Part shown: positions 46,271 through 61,819 of the stretch, piece after piece
Layout of the letters: each line of letters opens with the position of its first letter
How positions within the stretch are numbered: position 1 is the stretch's first letter
Assembly (NCBI RefSeq): GCF_024713945.1
Contig: NC_134678.1
Span: 1,426,001 to 1,490,000 of the forward strand
Direction: 5' to 3'
Length of the DNA stretch: 64,000 nt
From: Dermatophagoides farinae
Lineage: Eukaryota; Arthropoda; Arachnida; Sarcoptiformes; Pyroglyphidae
Position numbers and translations under genes: made by a program
The notes under the pieces: model-generated
Seen by the model: the letters and a program-made list of their open reading frames with translations, nothing else
What the model was told of the DNA's origin: nothing
Databases searched by the model: none

Positions 46271-49200
46271 ATGTACGGTCTTCTCATCGAAAACATTATC
46301 CAATACATACAGGATAATTTTGGTGTCGATAAATGGAATGAAATACGTCGATTAGCACAGATTGAAGAAACTAGTTTCCATACACATACCGTTTATCCGG
46401 ATGTTTATACGAAAAATATTATCGATAAAGCTTGTAAGGTCTGTGAACTGTTTTGTTTGTTTTTTTCTGACTATTTTAACTTGATTTATATTTAATCAAT
46501 GTTCTTTTTTTTCCCGCAGACTCTTCGAATATCGGAAAAACAATTATTATTGGGCATTGGTGAATCATTTGTCACATTTATTGGACGTTATGGTTATGAT
46601 GTTGTTTTATCCGCATTAGGTATGTGTTTACCACCCGTTTGTTTGTTTATTAGAAAATCTCTGTTTATTGTACATACAAAATTTGATAAAAGATCCATTC
46701 AATATAACGGAAATTGTATTTTGATTTGAATTTACCGTTAAAGAAAATGAAATGAAAATGAAAATCAATGTCAGAATTAATGAAATTTACATTCATTATA
46801 TATTTACACTTGTCCAAGTTTATATTGATTGTGAATCGATTTTAATTTTAGAAACAGTTTGAACTCTTTGACACATCAGCAGCAGCCAATAATGACATTT
46901 TCAAGTCCAAAATTTCTTTTTTCTGTTTTGTTCGATTCAATTTGTAGATTGACTTTGTGTTTGTTATTGGCCATAGATTCTATATATCATAGAGAATATA
47001 GTGAACCGAATTCGGAAAGATAAATATAAAACTCGAATTTAGAATAAATTATCAATTTTTCTTTTTTTGTTTTTACCATATTTGTAATTGTTTTTCATAT
47101 TCTGTGGTTGCAATATTTATTTTTTTTCCCATAATAATTTATTCCTTAATAAATGACACAAACAAACAGATCTAGATCTGTGTGCAAAAATGAATTCAAA
47201 GAATGAAAGAAAGAAAGATAAAACTCTCTGGTGAAATAAAAAAAATTCTCTATTCCAGATAAATGTTCATTAAATGATATTTTCACCAGAATCCATTGGA
47301 ATAATAACAAAAAAAAAATCTAATTATTCAATTATTTATTGATGAGTGTGTCTGTGTGTGTGTGGAAAAATAAATTCTGCATAGAACACTATAATTATTT
47401 AATAGAATTATTATTATTTTGCAGAATTGTCACCAGACACACACACACACACACAGTTTTGGTCAATTAATATATTCTCTCATTGCCAGAAAAAAAATTG
47501 TTTCTGGAGAATTTAAGAATTCTGGACCAGTGAAAAAAACGTAGAAATTTCGTTGAATTTAAATCATCTATCTAATGGGATGATGTATGGTATTATTAAT
47601 TAAATTAAATTATTTGCTTTCTGGTACAAAAAAAATATCACCAGAAATTCTTAGGAATTATTGAAATATCTACCATTTTGATGAAATAATTTGTTTTTCA
47701 TCTTTTTTTTCATAGGACGAGAATTTAGCGATTTTCTAAACAGTTTAGATGATCTACATGAATATCTACGGCTTAGTTATCCACGATTGAAACCACCATC
47801 ATATTTTTGTGATAATGAAAATGAATATGGTCTTATATTACATTATCGAACGAAACGTAATTTTTTACTTTGGTATACGGTTGGCCAAATACTTAAAGTG
47901 GCGAAATTATTCTATTCAACCGATGTTGAAGTTGAATTATTAAGCGAAAATCAAGAAATCAATGAATATCATTTCATACTTCAGCTACATTTTGATAATC
48001 GTGTCTATCTGGAACGTTTACGTAATGGTATCGGTGAATATCAACATTCTAGATGTTTATCACGATTATCTGTCAATTCACCATTGTTATTCAATAATAA
48101 TAATAATAATAACAGTAACAATAGCAACAACAATCAAAATAAAAATGATTTATCAATAATCAATAATCGTGAAAGTCCAATTGGAATCAATTATCAATGT
48201 CCATCACAATATCATCATCCTAATTCACATCATCATAATCAAATGATGATTTGCCGTGCTGTATCACCATCATCATCACAATCATTATCATCATTAGTAG
48301 CATCACCATCACCAACACAATTTTATTCATTAAATAATTCATTGGAACACATGAATCTATCACCAATTACATTGGAAGCATTTATGGATATATTTCCATT
48401 CAGTATTGTATTTGATTCGAATATGAAAATCTGTCAGATTGGAAGTTGTTTAAAGGTTTGTTTCGATGAAAAAAAAAATTATAAAATAAATCAAATCATG
48501 TTTTTTTCACATTAAAACTTAATATATAATATATAGATGGTTTGTTCAAATATTTTGGGACAAAATTTGACGAAAATATTTTCATTAATTAAACCGAAAA
48601 TTGATTTCAATTGGGAATCGGTAAGCGATAATTAAAATATGTGTAAAACAATGGATTATTGATAATTTCATACAACAGATACTACGACATACGAATACGA
48701 CATTTGAATTGAAATTGGATATATTACTTAAAAGTGGAAATAATAGTAGCCGTATTATACGTGAATTACGTAATATAAGTCGATCAAATCTAGCTGATTA
48801 TGAAATGATGAATAGAAGTGATGTAGAAATTGCACGTGAAGTACGATATCAAGAAGAATATGGTAATCTGCCACATCATGTTACAGTGATTAATGATTCA
48901 TCACCTATTGGTGATAATCCATCATTCTTGAAGTTGAAAGGACAAATGATTTATTTTGATTGCTGGAAATGTATATCATTTTTGGGTGCACCAAAGTATG
49001 AAATTTGTTTTTTTTCAAATACCTATAATTGTCATTCATAATAATTTAAACGTAACGAATTCCATTAGTGTGGCTAACCTGGATACGTTGATTAAAACTG
49101 GATTATATCTGAATGATTTAAGTATGCATGATTTCTCTCGTGATATGGTATTGGCTGGACAACAACAAAGTGCTGAATTAAAATTAGCACTTGATCAAGA

Positions 49201-49843
49201 ATTACGTAAAAGTCGTCAATTAGAGATAACCATTAGAAAATTGGATGAAGAACGACGTCGATCAGATGAATTACTTTATCAAATGATAAGTTGTTCACAT
49301 TTATTAGATTAGCAAATGTTAATTTAATTTTTTGTTTTGTTTTACAATTATAAATCCCTAAAAAGATTGCCGATAAATTACGTGTTGGTGAGAAAAATAT
49401 TGAAACATGCCAGGTAAGGTAATCAATTGATTAATTGATTAATTAATGATCTGTTCCCTTAAAGTATTTCTCATCGGTTACAATACTATTTTCGGATATT
49501 ATAAATTTTACTGAAATTTGTAGTAAAATTGCACCAATGGATGTGGTCAATATGCTCAATGAAACATATACATGTTTTGATCGTTTAACGGAAAAACATG
49601 ATATTTATAAAGTAGAAACCGTTGGTGATGCTTATATGATTGCCGGTGGTCTGCCTGTCCATCAGGAGGAAAGTAGTTATAATCATGCACGTAAAGTTTG
49701 TCTTGCCGCTAGAGATATGATACATGCATGTTATCAGATTCGTGATCCATCACGTGGTAGACATATCAAAATTCGTATCGGTATTCATACAGGTAAGCCA
49801 TTGCTTGTTTTGTAGAAAAATTCTTTAAAACAAATTATCTTTT

Positions 49844-49876
<33 letters not shown>

Positions 49877-50428
49877 GGACCTGTTGTCGGAGGTATTGTT
49901 GGTCAAAAAATGCCAAGGTTTGTTTTTTTTAAAATAAATTCAATTTTTATTGATTAAAAAAAATTAATTTACAATTTATATTTTTCATTATTATTACAAC
50001 AAAGATATTGTTTATTTGGTGATACGGTAAATACATCAAGTCGTTTAGAGACAACAAGTGCCAAAATGAAGATACAGATTAGTGAAGTGACACAACGATT
50101 ATTGGATCCAAATGAATGGATCATTCGAGAACGTGGTACAATACGTTTGAAAGGCAAAGGAATGATGAAAACATATTGGCTTGAATATCGTAAAGATCGT
50201 ATGAATAAAAATCAATTGGATAGCCGATTGAAAAATGTATCAGACAATGATGATGATATTAGTGATGTTGATCAACAAAAAAATGATGGAACAGGTGATC
50301 AAAAAAATGAACATCATGATAAACAATCGATATCAATCAATCAAAATCATAACAATGATATACTTGATAGTAATTATTCATTGTTTGTTGAAACAAATCG
50401 TTTTAAATGGCCTTGCCTTATTATTTAA
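46271..50428 (+). CDS. Atypical soluble guanylate cyclase (Gyc-88E-like, H-NOX)
   Basis: Cytosolic cyclase making cGMP, sensing O2/NO through haem. Exons: 46271-46438, 46520-46619, 47716-48455, 48537-48620, 48679-48995, 49069-49285, 49354-49413, 49465-49792, 49878-49917 and 50005-50428, 825 residues. The H-NOX domain starts [13 protein letters not shown] and has the proximal haem His in LDDLHEYL and HYRTKR (YxSxR with Thr for Ser). An Asn/Ser/His-rich insertion precedes the H-NOXA/PAS-like domain, followed by the coiled coil ([20 protein letters not shown]) and the cyclase domain: [10 protein letters not shown] (metal Asp), VETVGDAY and [14 protein letters not shown], with the Glu and Cys that specify GTP. 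The MYGLLIEN start and LLYQMIPKK linker point to the atypical, Gyc-88E-type branch rather than the alpha/beta NO receptor. The intron at 49286-49353 has non-consensus AT-AA borders. An Asp-rich tail follows the catalytic domain. Confidence 0.9.
46620..47715 (+). other. Intron 2 of the guanylate cyclase gene
   Basis: A 1096-bp GT-AG intron splitting the Gly codon of ALGREF. A/T-rich, with (TG)n at 47348-47362 and (CA)n at 47438-47454; no coding segment or RNA gene recognised. Confidence 0.7.
49843..49874. repeat. (CA)n microsatellite abutting a splice acceptor
   Basis: About 32 bp of CA repeat ending three bases before the AAAG acceptor of cyclase exon 9, in place of a pyrimidine tract. Confidence 0.9.
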
Positions 50429-50524
50429 ACAAAATGACTGACAACCAACAACAACTTAATAATTAACTTATCGTTTTTTTTGGCTAGGAAATTTACATTT
50501 CAAATTTTTTATGGAAATTTTTTT

Positions 50525-50956
50525 TTATAAATCCAATTTCTTGATTGAATCTAATATGACATTAAAACTTTTCATTTCGTTTGAACTGAGTGGATTCAAA
50601 TTGAATGTACGAAATTGTTCACCTTTTCCTTCCATCTCGTGTATTTGTTGTACATTATTTTTAATCTTTTCACGTATCGTTTCGATTTGTTCGTTGACAA
50701 TTGTTTGATCATCTTGAATAAGTGAACGTGCACGATTCACGGGATGTTTTATGAACATATTGCCCATACAAATATAAATATTTTCAGTATCATTTTGTTT
50801 GTAATGATTTTTTATCGCAGTCAATGCTTCACGATTTTTTTGCCGTATTCGATCCAAGTGAACGATTTCCGATCGATCATGTAGAATATTTTCACCAAGT
50901 AATTCACTTTTTTGAAGGGAATTCAATACATCATGAACATCGGCGACTGGATCCAT
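50525..50956 (-). CDS. PDRG1: PDRG1-like prefoldin-related protein
   Basis: 143 residues, one exon, homologous to p53 and DNA damage-regulated protein 1, a beta-type prefoldin-like subunit of the R2TP/prefoldin-like (URI) chaperone complex. Visible: two helical coiled-coil arms (RSEIVHLDRIRQKNREALTA and QDDQTIVNEQIETIREKIKN) around the beta-hairpin YICMGNMFIKHP, then the conserved C-terminal FNLNPLSSNEMKSFNVIL. Start chosen at MDPVADVHD, because the upstream in-frame Met (50986) would add only MFFLFKKHFI from the presumed 5' UTR. It is divergent from ORC3, whose start is 155 bp away. Confidence 0.92.
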   Translation of the reverse strand: MDPVADVHDVLNSLQKSELLGENILHDRSEIVHLDRIRQKNREALTAIKNHYKQNDTENIYICMGNMFIKHPVNRARSLIQDDQTIVNEQIETIREKIKNNVQQIHEMEGKGEQFRTFNLNPLSSNEMKSFNVILDSIKKLDL

Positions 50957-51111
50957 GATGAAATGTTTTTTAAACAAAAAAAACACATGTATCGATTTTT
51001 AGACGCCGAATCAAAAATTTTGTATCGTTCGTATACTACGTGACACATTCGGCATTTGACCACGATTTGTTCGCTGCTAATGAATTTTAAATCATCGATA
51101 ATTGAAAAAAA
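50957..51111. promoter_or_regulatory. Bidirectional promoter between PDRG1 and ORC3
   Basis: The start codons of PDRG1 (-) and ORC3 (+) are separated by only 155 bp, so both transcripts must initiate here. No TATA box is evident; the segment has more CpG than the surroundings (GACGCCGAATC, CGTTCGTATACTACGTGACA). Confidence 0.7.
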
Positions 51112-53140
51112 ATGTCCAATTTATATGATGATCTAGCATTTTGTGAGTACCACACTCCAAACACAGGGAAAGATGGAGCAAAAAGGAAAAAATTCCACAA
51201 TAAAAATAATTCATCATCATCCGTAGAATGGACTCGAAAACAGCTCTACCTAAAAGAATGGTCCAAAATTGATCGAATGATCGATTCTCGAATTCAAACA
51301 TTGCTCGAACAATTTCTTTGTGATTTTGTCCAAACAGAAATGATCAATAGCGATCAATCAATCAATATGAAAAAAATTCCCACTACTATTATGACTTTGA
51401 GTAAGTAATTGTCAATTTGTGAATTAATATTTCTAACCATTTTAAACATTATTTCAAAAAGATACACCATCATTATGTAAGAAACTAATCCATGGCCTTG
51501 ATTCTATGCTCAACGATTGTGATGAAAAGAACTTGACGATACTTATTCAACTCGATCCATCTCATGATACAATGCGAAATATTTTGCAACAATTTCAACG
51601 AACTTTTAGCCAACAACAATTGTTTGATGATAATTTCAATCTGGACATATTGCAGACGATTGAAGATGTGCTTAAATTAGCAATCAAAACCACTCAAATA
51701 AATGGCCAGCAGGGCCATTTGATTGTGGTTGTGTATGAATTTGAAAAATTCAATATGAATGTATTGAATAAATTCATCACGATCATCAAGTCATTCATCA
51801 ACGATATCCCAATAGGATTCATATTCTTCAAACAAAATCTATTTAATGCCAATCTAAATAATTATCTTCCATTGGATACGATTGATCATTTATTTGTTCG
51901 AATCTATAATGATGGGTTTCAAAAATCTTCTATTCTGTCCTTGTTCGTCGATATTATTCAAGATGATAATCTTCGAATGAAATTTCATCCAAATTTGATC
52001 GAAAAACTATCGAAAAATTTCGAACGAAAAGAATTATCTTTTGAATATTTCCGTCATTTAATGCAAATAATTGTCTTTGATTATTTTAATCAAAATCCAT
52101 TGTCAATAATCTGTGATGAAGATTTTCAATCATACAAAGATGATGATTTTGCATCGTGTTTTCGAAATTCATTGAACATCCTATCATTACAACAAATCCC
52201 ATTCGATGATGAATATATAGATAAATTATCAAAATGTTATGAAAAATTATTGAAGAAAAATTTACAATCGATACAATGTTTAAATATTGTTTTACAATTA
52301 TTCAATGATCTAAGCATACCGGTTGGACATTTTACTAATCATTATTCAAAATTTTTCAAACAAAAATCACCTGACGAAAAATCAGTAGAACATCTACATC
52401 TGGAACGGCTTTATGATGTGACACAAAATCGTATGAAAAATGCGCTAGAAAAATTGAAATTAACTAATCAACATCTAATGACTAATAATCCTGCATTGAA
52501 TGTTATCAATGATTATCTCGTTAAACTTGATGAATTAATCAATCGAGATAAACTGGAACAAGCAAAACAAAATGAATCAATACGACAATTAGGTCTTGAA
52601 TGTCAGGTGGAAATGGTCAAAGATAAATTGCGTAACATCAATTCTCGATATGAATGGAAACGTACATTGAAACCGTTGGCTAAACAAAATCTATCTCAAT
52701 ATGAACAATGGAAAAATAATTTTATCGGTCAGCTAGAACAATCATTAGTTGATTGTCATTTCAATGATGAAGAACGAAAACTAATCGATGCTCTATTCTG
52801 TAATATATTTTCAATGAATCATTTATCCTATCGATTAAACATTGATAAAGCTTTGGCTGAACCTACCAATCACCATGATGGTGGTGCTGCATTAGGTGAT
52901 TCATATCCAAGTTTTTATATCATATACAATTTCTACAAAGAATCTGGTGGCAATCAAGTAAATCTAAACGAATGGTATGAAAAATTTTGTGAAGAGAAAA
53001 AATTGTCAAAAAATTCTATGGAAAAAAATGATGATGAAATGTTTATGGCTTGGTTTTTGAATACAATTCTTGATTTTGAATTCATTGGCCTGTTGAAAAA
53101 TAGTGCTCATAATAAATACAGTAAAATTGTCCATTTGTAA
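51112..53140 (+). CDS. ORC3: Origin recognition complex subunit 3
   Basis: Subunit of the six-protein complex that marks nuclear replication origins. Exons 51112-51400 and 51462-53140 join in phase (TL-NTPSLCKKLIHGLDS), giving 655 residues. The N-terminal region has the ORC3-type WTRKQLYLKEWSKIDRMIDS. It is followed by the ATPase-like domain without a functional Walker A (LTILIQLDPSHDTM, then GHLIVVVYEFEKFNMNVLNK, a Walker B-like strand, and IPIGFIFF), a helical insert domain, and the winged-helix C-terminus (MNHLSYRLNID, YPSFYIIYNFYKESGGNQVN, FLNTILDFEFIGLLKNS). Length and order match animal ORC3 (about 650-710 residues). Head to head with PDRG1. Confidence 0.93.
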
Positions 53141-53858
53141 TAAAAAATTTTTTTTTATCATCAATTATTATAATATGGAAATTGATTCATTGTAATGTAC
53201 CTGCAATATATATTTATATATATAGTATGTAGTGTATATATCGAAGCTGACGATGAGCATCCCTGAAATGAAATCGAAGAATAATTTTTTTTTTTCATTC
53301 TCTCCTCTTTATATATTCATATAATTTGGCATTTACAATTCCATCATTATTGTATGTTCGACTGATGTTACCACTATTCACGGAATTTAAGCGCATGTTC
53401 ATCGGAAAACGATATTACCTTAGGGCGGATTTGTATGTATACGCTAGATGCAAGAATGGTGATGGACAAAAAGTTGGCTACACTTTGTCGGGACCCGATT
53501 CGATGATGCATCATTATTGCTTATATTGTATGCAGTATATTATAATAAGTGAAAGCAAATGTATCTGTGTGTGTGTGTTTGTGGATGTAATAATCACAGT
53601 TAAAGAATATTCGTGAGCACTTATATCCGCATCGTATATATTGTCCGGTGTTCTATCTTAGGTGCTCTTTTTTTTTGTTTGGTGAGAATAACACAAAATT
53701 ATTCGTCTTGTTTGTTTCGGCTATGGCCACACCATCATGTTCATCGTAATTTCATTATTATTATTGGCCATCATTTCTAGATCTAATTTAATTGAATTTA
53801 ATGTTCACTTTTATCATTTGTCTCATCACTATCGATTGGAAAGTTTGCCGTAGCCAGA
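53141..53858. other. Intergenic region upstream of the Ly6 gene
   Basis: About 720 bp. A 96-codon open frame at 53326-53616 resembles no family I know and has no supporting motif; it may be by chance or part of a 5' UTR. (TG)n lies at 53565-53579. Confidence 0.4.
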
Positions 53859-54478
53859 ATGTATGTCATTCAACATATAATGCCATCATCATCGATGAAT
53901 TGTAACTACATCCTTTTGAGTTGTATCATTCTACTAGGTTTGTTACTGAATTTTATTGATAAATTCAATTATAATGAATTTTATAATTATATTTAATAGC
54001 AATGATCATTGCTCCAGTTCGATCATTAAAATGTTTCATATGCCATACAAATGATAATGAACATTGTAAACTACAAGATTGTCCAGTTGATCAGGCATAT
54101 GATCGATGTATGACTACTTTGTATAAGAATCGTATGTATCAATAAAGAATTTAATCTCTTGAAATTGAATGATTTGATTTTTTTTTCTTGATTTTTCAAT
54201 TAGCTACTGATGGACTAAATATTAAAAAAGAATGCGCTCTAGCTCCATGTCATCTGCGTGGTCTTAAACAATTGAATTTTGCCAATTTCAAATCAAATTG
54301 TGAATCATCGAAACAAGATGATTGTATATATTGCTGTACGGAGGATGGTTGCAATAAAGATTCGGCCATCAAATTGATGGCCAATGCTACATATATTATC
54401 AATGTAATAATCATATGCCTTATAGTTTCATTACTATCATCATTTTTATCAACAACAACATCAACCATGATCATTTAA
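53859..54478 (+). CDS. Ly6/uPAR-domain GPI-anchored-type protein
   Basis: Three exons, 53859-53937, 54000-54131 and 54204-54478, in phase, 161 residues. The signal peptide is MNCNYILLSCIILLAMIIAP-like, with several possible starts upstream of it in frame. The mature chain begins LKCFICHTNDNEHC and contains twelve Cys, ending the fold with the diagnostic CIYCCTEDGCNKD (CCxxDxCN), the hallmark of Ly6/three-finger domains. A C-terminal hydrophobic tail (IINVIIICLIVSLLSSFLS) after a sequon NAT suggests GPI anchoring at the cell surface. Arthropod Ly6 proteins of this layout (Boudin, Crooked, Quiver type) act in septate-junction assembly or channel modulation. Which subfamily this is cannot be told by eye. 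Cysteine content rules out confusion with secreted enzymes. Confidence 0.87.
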
Positions 54479-55152
54479 TAATATAACAATCTCCATCTTA
54501 AATATGTATCATCATAAAATATTGGGAAAATATTCTGAAGAAGTTAAAAAAAAATATCAGAATCACTCAAAGCATAATATTGAATATTCTGTTTCTTGTT
54601 TTTTTTTGCAGAATTTTCATTATTAAAGGATTTTTTTTTTCGCTTTTGAAAAATATCATTTTCATCATCACATTCGTAGATACTAAAAAGTACCACACAT
54701 GTAATCACAAATAAACACGGATCCACACGATCATTCCAAAGAAAAATACAATAAATTCGAACAAAAAATGGTGAAATGTGCCAAAAGTAGTTTTGTAATG
54801 ATGTGTCTAATCAAATGACATTGCATCAATTAGAATAATCATTATGGGAATTAAAAAAATTCATAAAAAAACCAACACGAAATAGCAACATTTTTTGTGT
54901 AAAAAAAAAATAAATACCTGATATAGCATACAATCTCTCTCTATACTGACATAGTGAAATAATTTATGAATAAATAAAAATGTCTTGTTGTAAAATTCAA
55001 TGTTGTTGTTGTTGTTGTTGTTGTTGAAAAACAAAAATAATTCTCATTTGTATAATTCATTCATTTGGGTGGGAAAGTTCAGAATTTGGCTTTTCTTTTA
55101 GAGAAAGTGTATTGTTAAGGATTGGATGTTTGGTCAAAGTGGCCAAAATTTT
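54479..55152. other. Intergenic region between Ly6 gene and GFAT
   Basis: Convergent 3' flanks of the Ly6 gene (+) and GFAT (-). No gene recognised. A (TTG)n tract lies at 55000-55025. Confidence 0.5.
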
Positions 55153-59225
<4,073 letters not shown>

Positions 59226-61819
59226 TTTTTTCCAATTTTAATTTCAAATTGTCGTTGAATGTGAATGTTATAATATAAAAAAAAATAAGAATTCAAAAGA
59301 AACAAATTGATGTCGATGCACACATATACACACACTTGACTAATTTAAACACAAGATGAACAGATCTGGATATAGGTCGTCGTATTATTTATAAATATAA
59401 ATTCGTTGTCGTATTTTGTTGATGTTGATGGAAACTGGTGGATCTTTTTTTTTCTTTAATTATTGGTAATGAACTTAAATCAAACACATATATTTGATCA
59501 CTGGTGTCGTCGTCGTCGTCGTTACCAATGATGATGATAAATTTTTTTTTTTATATTTTACAAAAGATGATAGTGAGAAAACAATTTGTTTCCAATATCC
59601 TGATGATAATAGGCTAACGATCATGAGTTAAATATACTGAGTTAATAACAAGATGAAATCAATCAGAATTGAGACAAAAAAATATTTATGTTGACAAATT
59701 GGATTATTTATGTTAATGATAACATGACAGAAATGTGTTACATTAATAATAATGTGGAGATTAAGTCTGGTTGGTCGTCGATTTTGTAGGTGTATAGATA
59801 ATAGAATCCAATCTTAATGGCTCACATCAAGTCTGGATGGATCGATAGATTTGTGTTGATTTTTTTTTTGTTTGCCAATGTGCAAACTTTATGAAATCAA
59901 TCAGTTGATTTATACAGCATAAAAAATGGAGAAAGAAAGATTTGTTGTTGTTTGTAATTTTTTCGAATTGATCAAAATGGAATGAATATTATATCCAAGA
60001 AAAAAAAATGTTTTTTCATAAGAGAAATGGTTTGAGTGATAAGAACAAGAGAGAAAGAACTTGAAATGAGTATACTTGAATTACAACTTTAAAATTATTC
60101 GTCGTTTTTTTTTTTGTATTTGTATCAACCATAAAGCGTGACAATCATAGTTGATGATCAAGATTGTAGCGAGTATTATCGTGTTTTGGATTATATAGTA
60201 GCAGTGTAAAACGAAAAAGATTCAATCAATTTGGTACTTGAATTATGTAGATTTTTAAAAGAAAACAATATGGACATTTGTTTCGATTGAGCTTCGATTG
60301 TTATTATCCCCTGTATACACGGAAAAAAGCCAGTCTATGGAGACCACAGATTTTTTTCTCTGTATATAATATCAAACATTATGGTGACGTAAAAATTCAA
60401 CAAATCCAATCTCATATTGTTGTTGTTGTTGTTGTTGTAAGGAATATCACGAAGCGCATGACCGTGATTCCAATATAATTCGAAAAAAATATTCTATACA
60501 AAAAAACAATCATTAAAAATAGAAATTTAATCAGTGAAACAAAATCATTGGAATGTTATATTACAAACCAGATGGATCATATTTGATTGAGTGATAAGAA
60601 TGTATTTTTTTTTTGCTCCCGAAATGTATCCGGATTGAGAGAGTATCATCAATTGGTTTTTTTTGTTGTTGTATGGTTGCATTGTAAATGAGAAATCATT
60701 ATTTTATTTATTGAGAAATTTTATATCAATTAATTGGGAACGATTAATCGATTACAAAAAAAAAGAAAAGATGACATAAACATTTTCCAAAGAATCAATG
60801 ATGAGATTGATTATTTTTTCATTTTAAAAGGACTCATATCGAATCAATTTCATTATTATCGCCATCTGTTGGCTAAAAATGGATACAAATAAGAATTCTA
60901 TATTTTTTTCATCCAGAATATCATCGTCTGTTTGGCTGTGGTCGTTTTTTTTCTTATTGTGTTCATCATCATCACCTGATTTTTTTGTTTCTCCAAAACA
61001 AAAACAAAAATTTTCTGATTTCAATTTATTATTAAGGACATCGAAAATAGACTATTGATCATTTTCATCATTTTAATGTCCATTTATTGTTGATCAATGA
61101 ACAATGATGATGAATGATGATGATTCATGGCCAAATCTGAAATAAACAATCAAATAAAATTGGACAAAATAACATCAATAATCCATGATGATTGTAACAT
61201 GCCTCATTATGATCATTTTTAATTTGATGATGACGAATAAATAAATATTCATCACGTTGTCATTGTAGCGGAACAACAACGGTTCATATCAAATCTGGAT
61301 AGATTAAAAATCATCATTTTCTTTTTTTGATACATGCATGTATGGATCATCAACCATGGTTGGCATTCACACATTGACGAATCAACTTACTCTCTCTCTC
61401 TCTCTCTCTCTCACTCACTCATTTAATGCCGTTTAATATATAATAACGGTATATATTGAAGCTGTTGTCATTGTACATTATCCACATTTATTCATTCATT
61501 CAAAAGCAATCGAAATAGACAGACTTCAAGTATAAAACAATTTTCCCTTTGCCAAGGATTTGGGCGCCATACGCATGTATATATATATATATTTAATATA
61601 ATTCAATATCGAAGGATTTTTTTCGGAACATAATTATTGAAACAAACTTAAAGGCGCCATTCATCAATTTTCTTCGATCAAGACGAATATCAATTATCAA
61701 TTATTGCTTGATTTTTGTTTTGTTATTTCCGGAATTTTTTTGAAAATTTGTGTGCAACATTTATTTAATCTATTGTGATATTTACAATTGTTCGAGCTTA
61801 AAAATAATTTTTTTTCGGA
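59226..61819. other. Intergenic region between GFAT and PAPS synthetase
   Basis: About 2.6 kb with no convincing gene: divergent promoters expected for GFAT (-) and PAPSS (+). Visible repeats: GTCGTCGTCGTCGTC at 59507-59521, (TTG)n at 60417-60438, (CT)n at 61391-61413 followed by CACTCACTCA, and (TA)n at 61580-61591. Confidence 0.5.
61391..61413. repeat. (CT)n microsatellite
   Basis: Short perfect CT repeat about 400 bp upstream of the PAPS synthetase start codon, similar in placement to the longer (CT)n upstream of the BED-finger gene. Confidence 0.85.

Noticed and set aside
53326-53616. 96-codon frame before the Ly6 gene
   Set aside because: It shows no recognisable motif or conserved domain and no support beyond being open. 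The end translates a (TG)n repeat.
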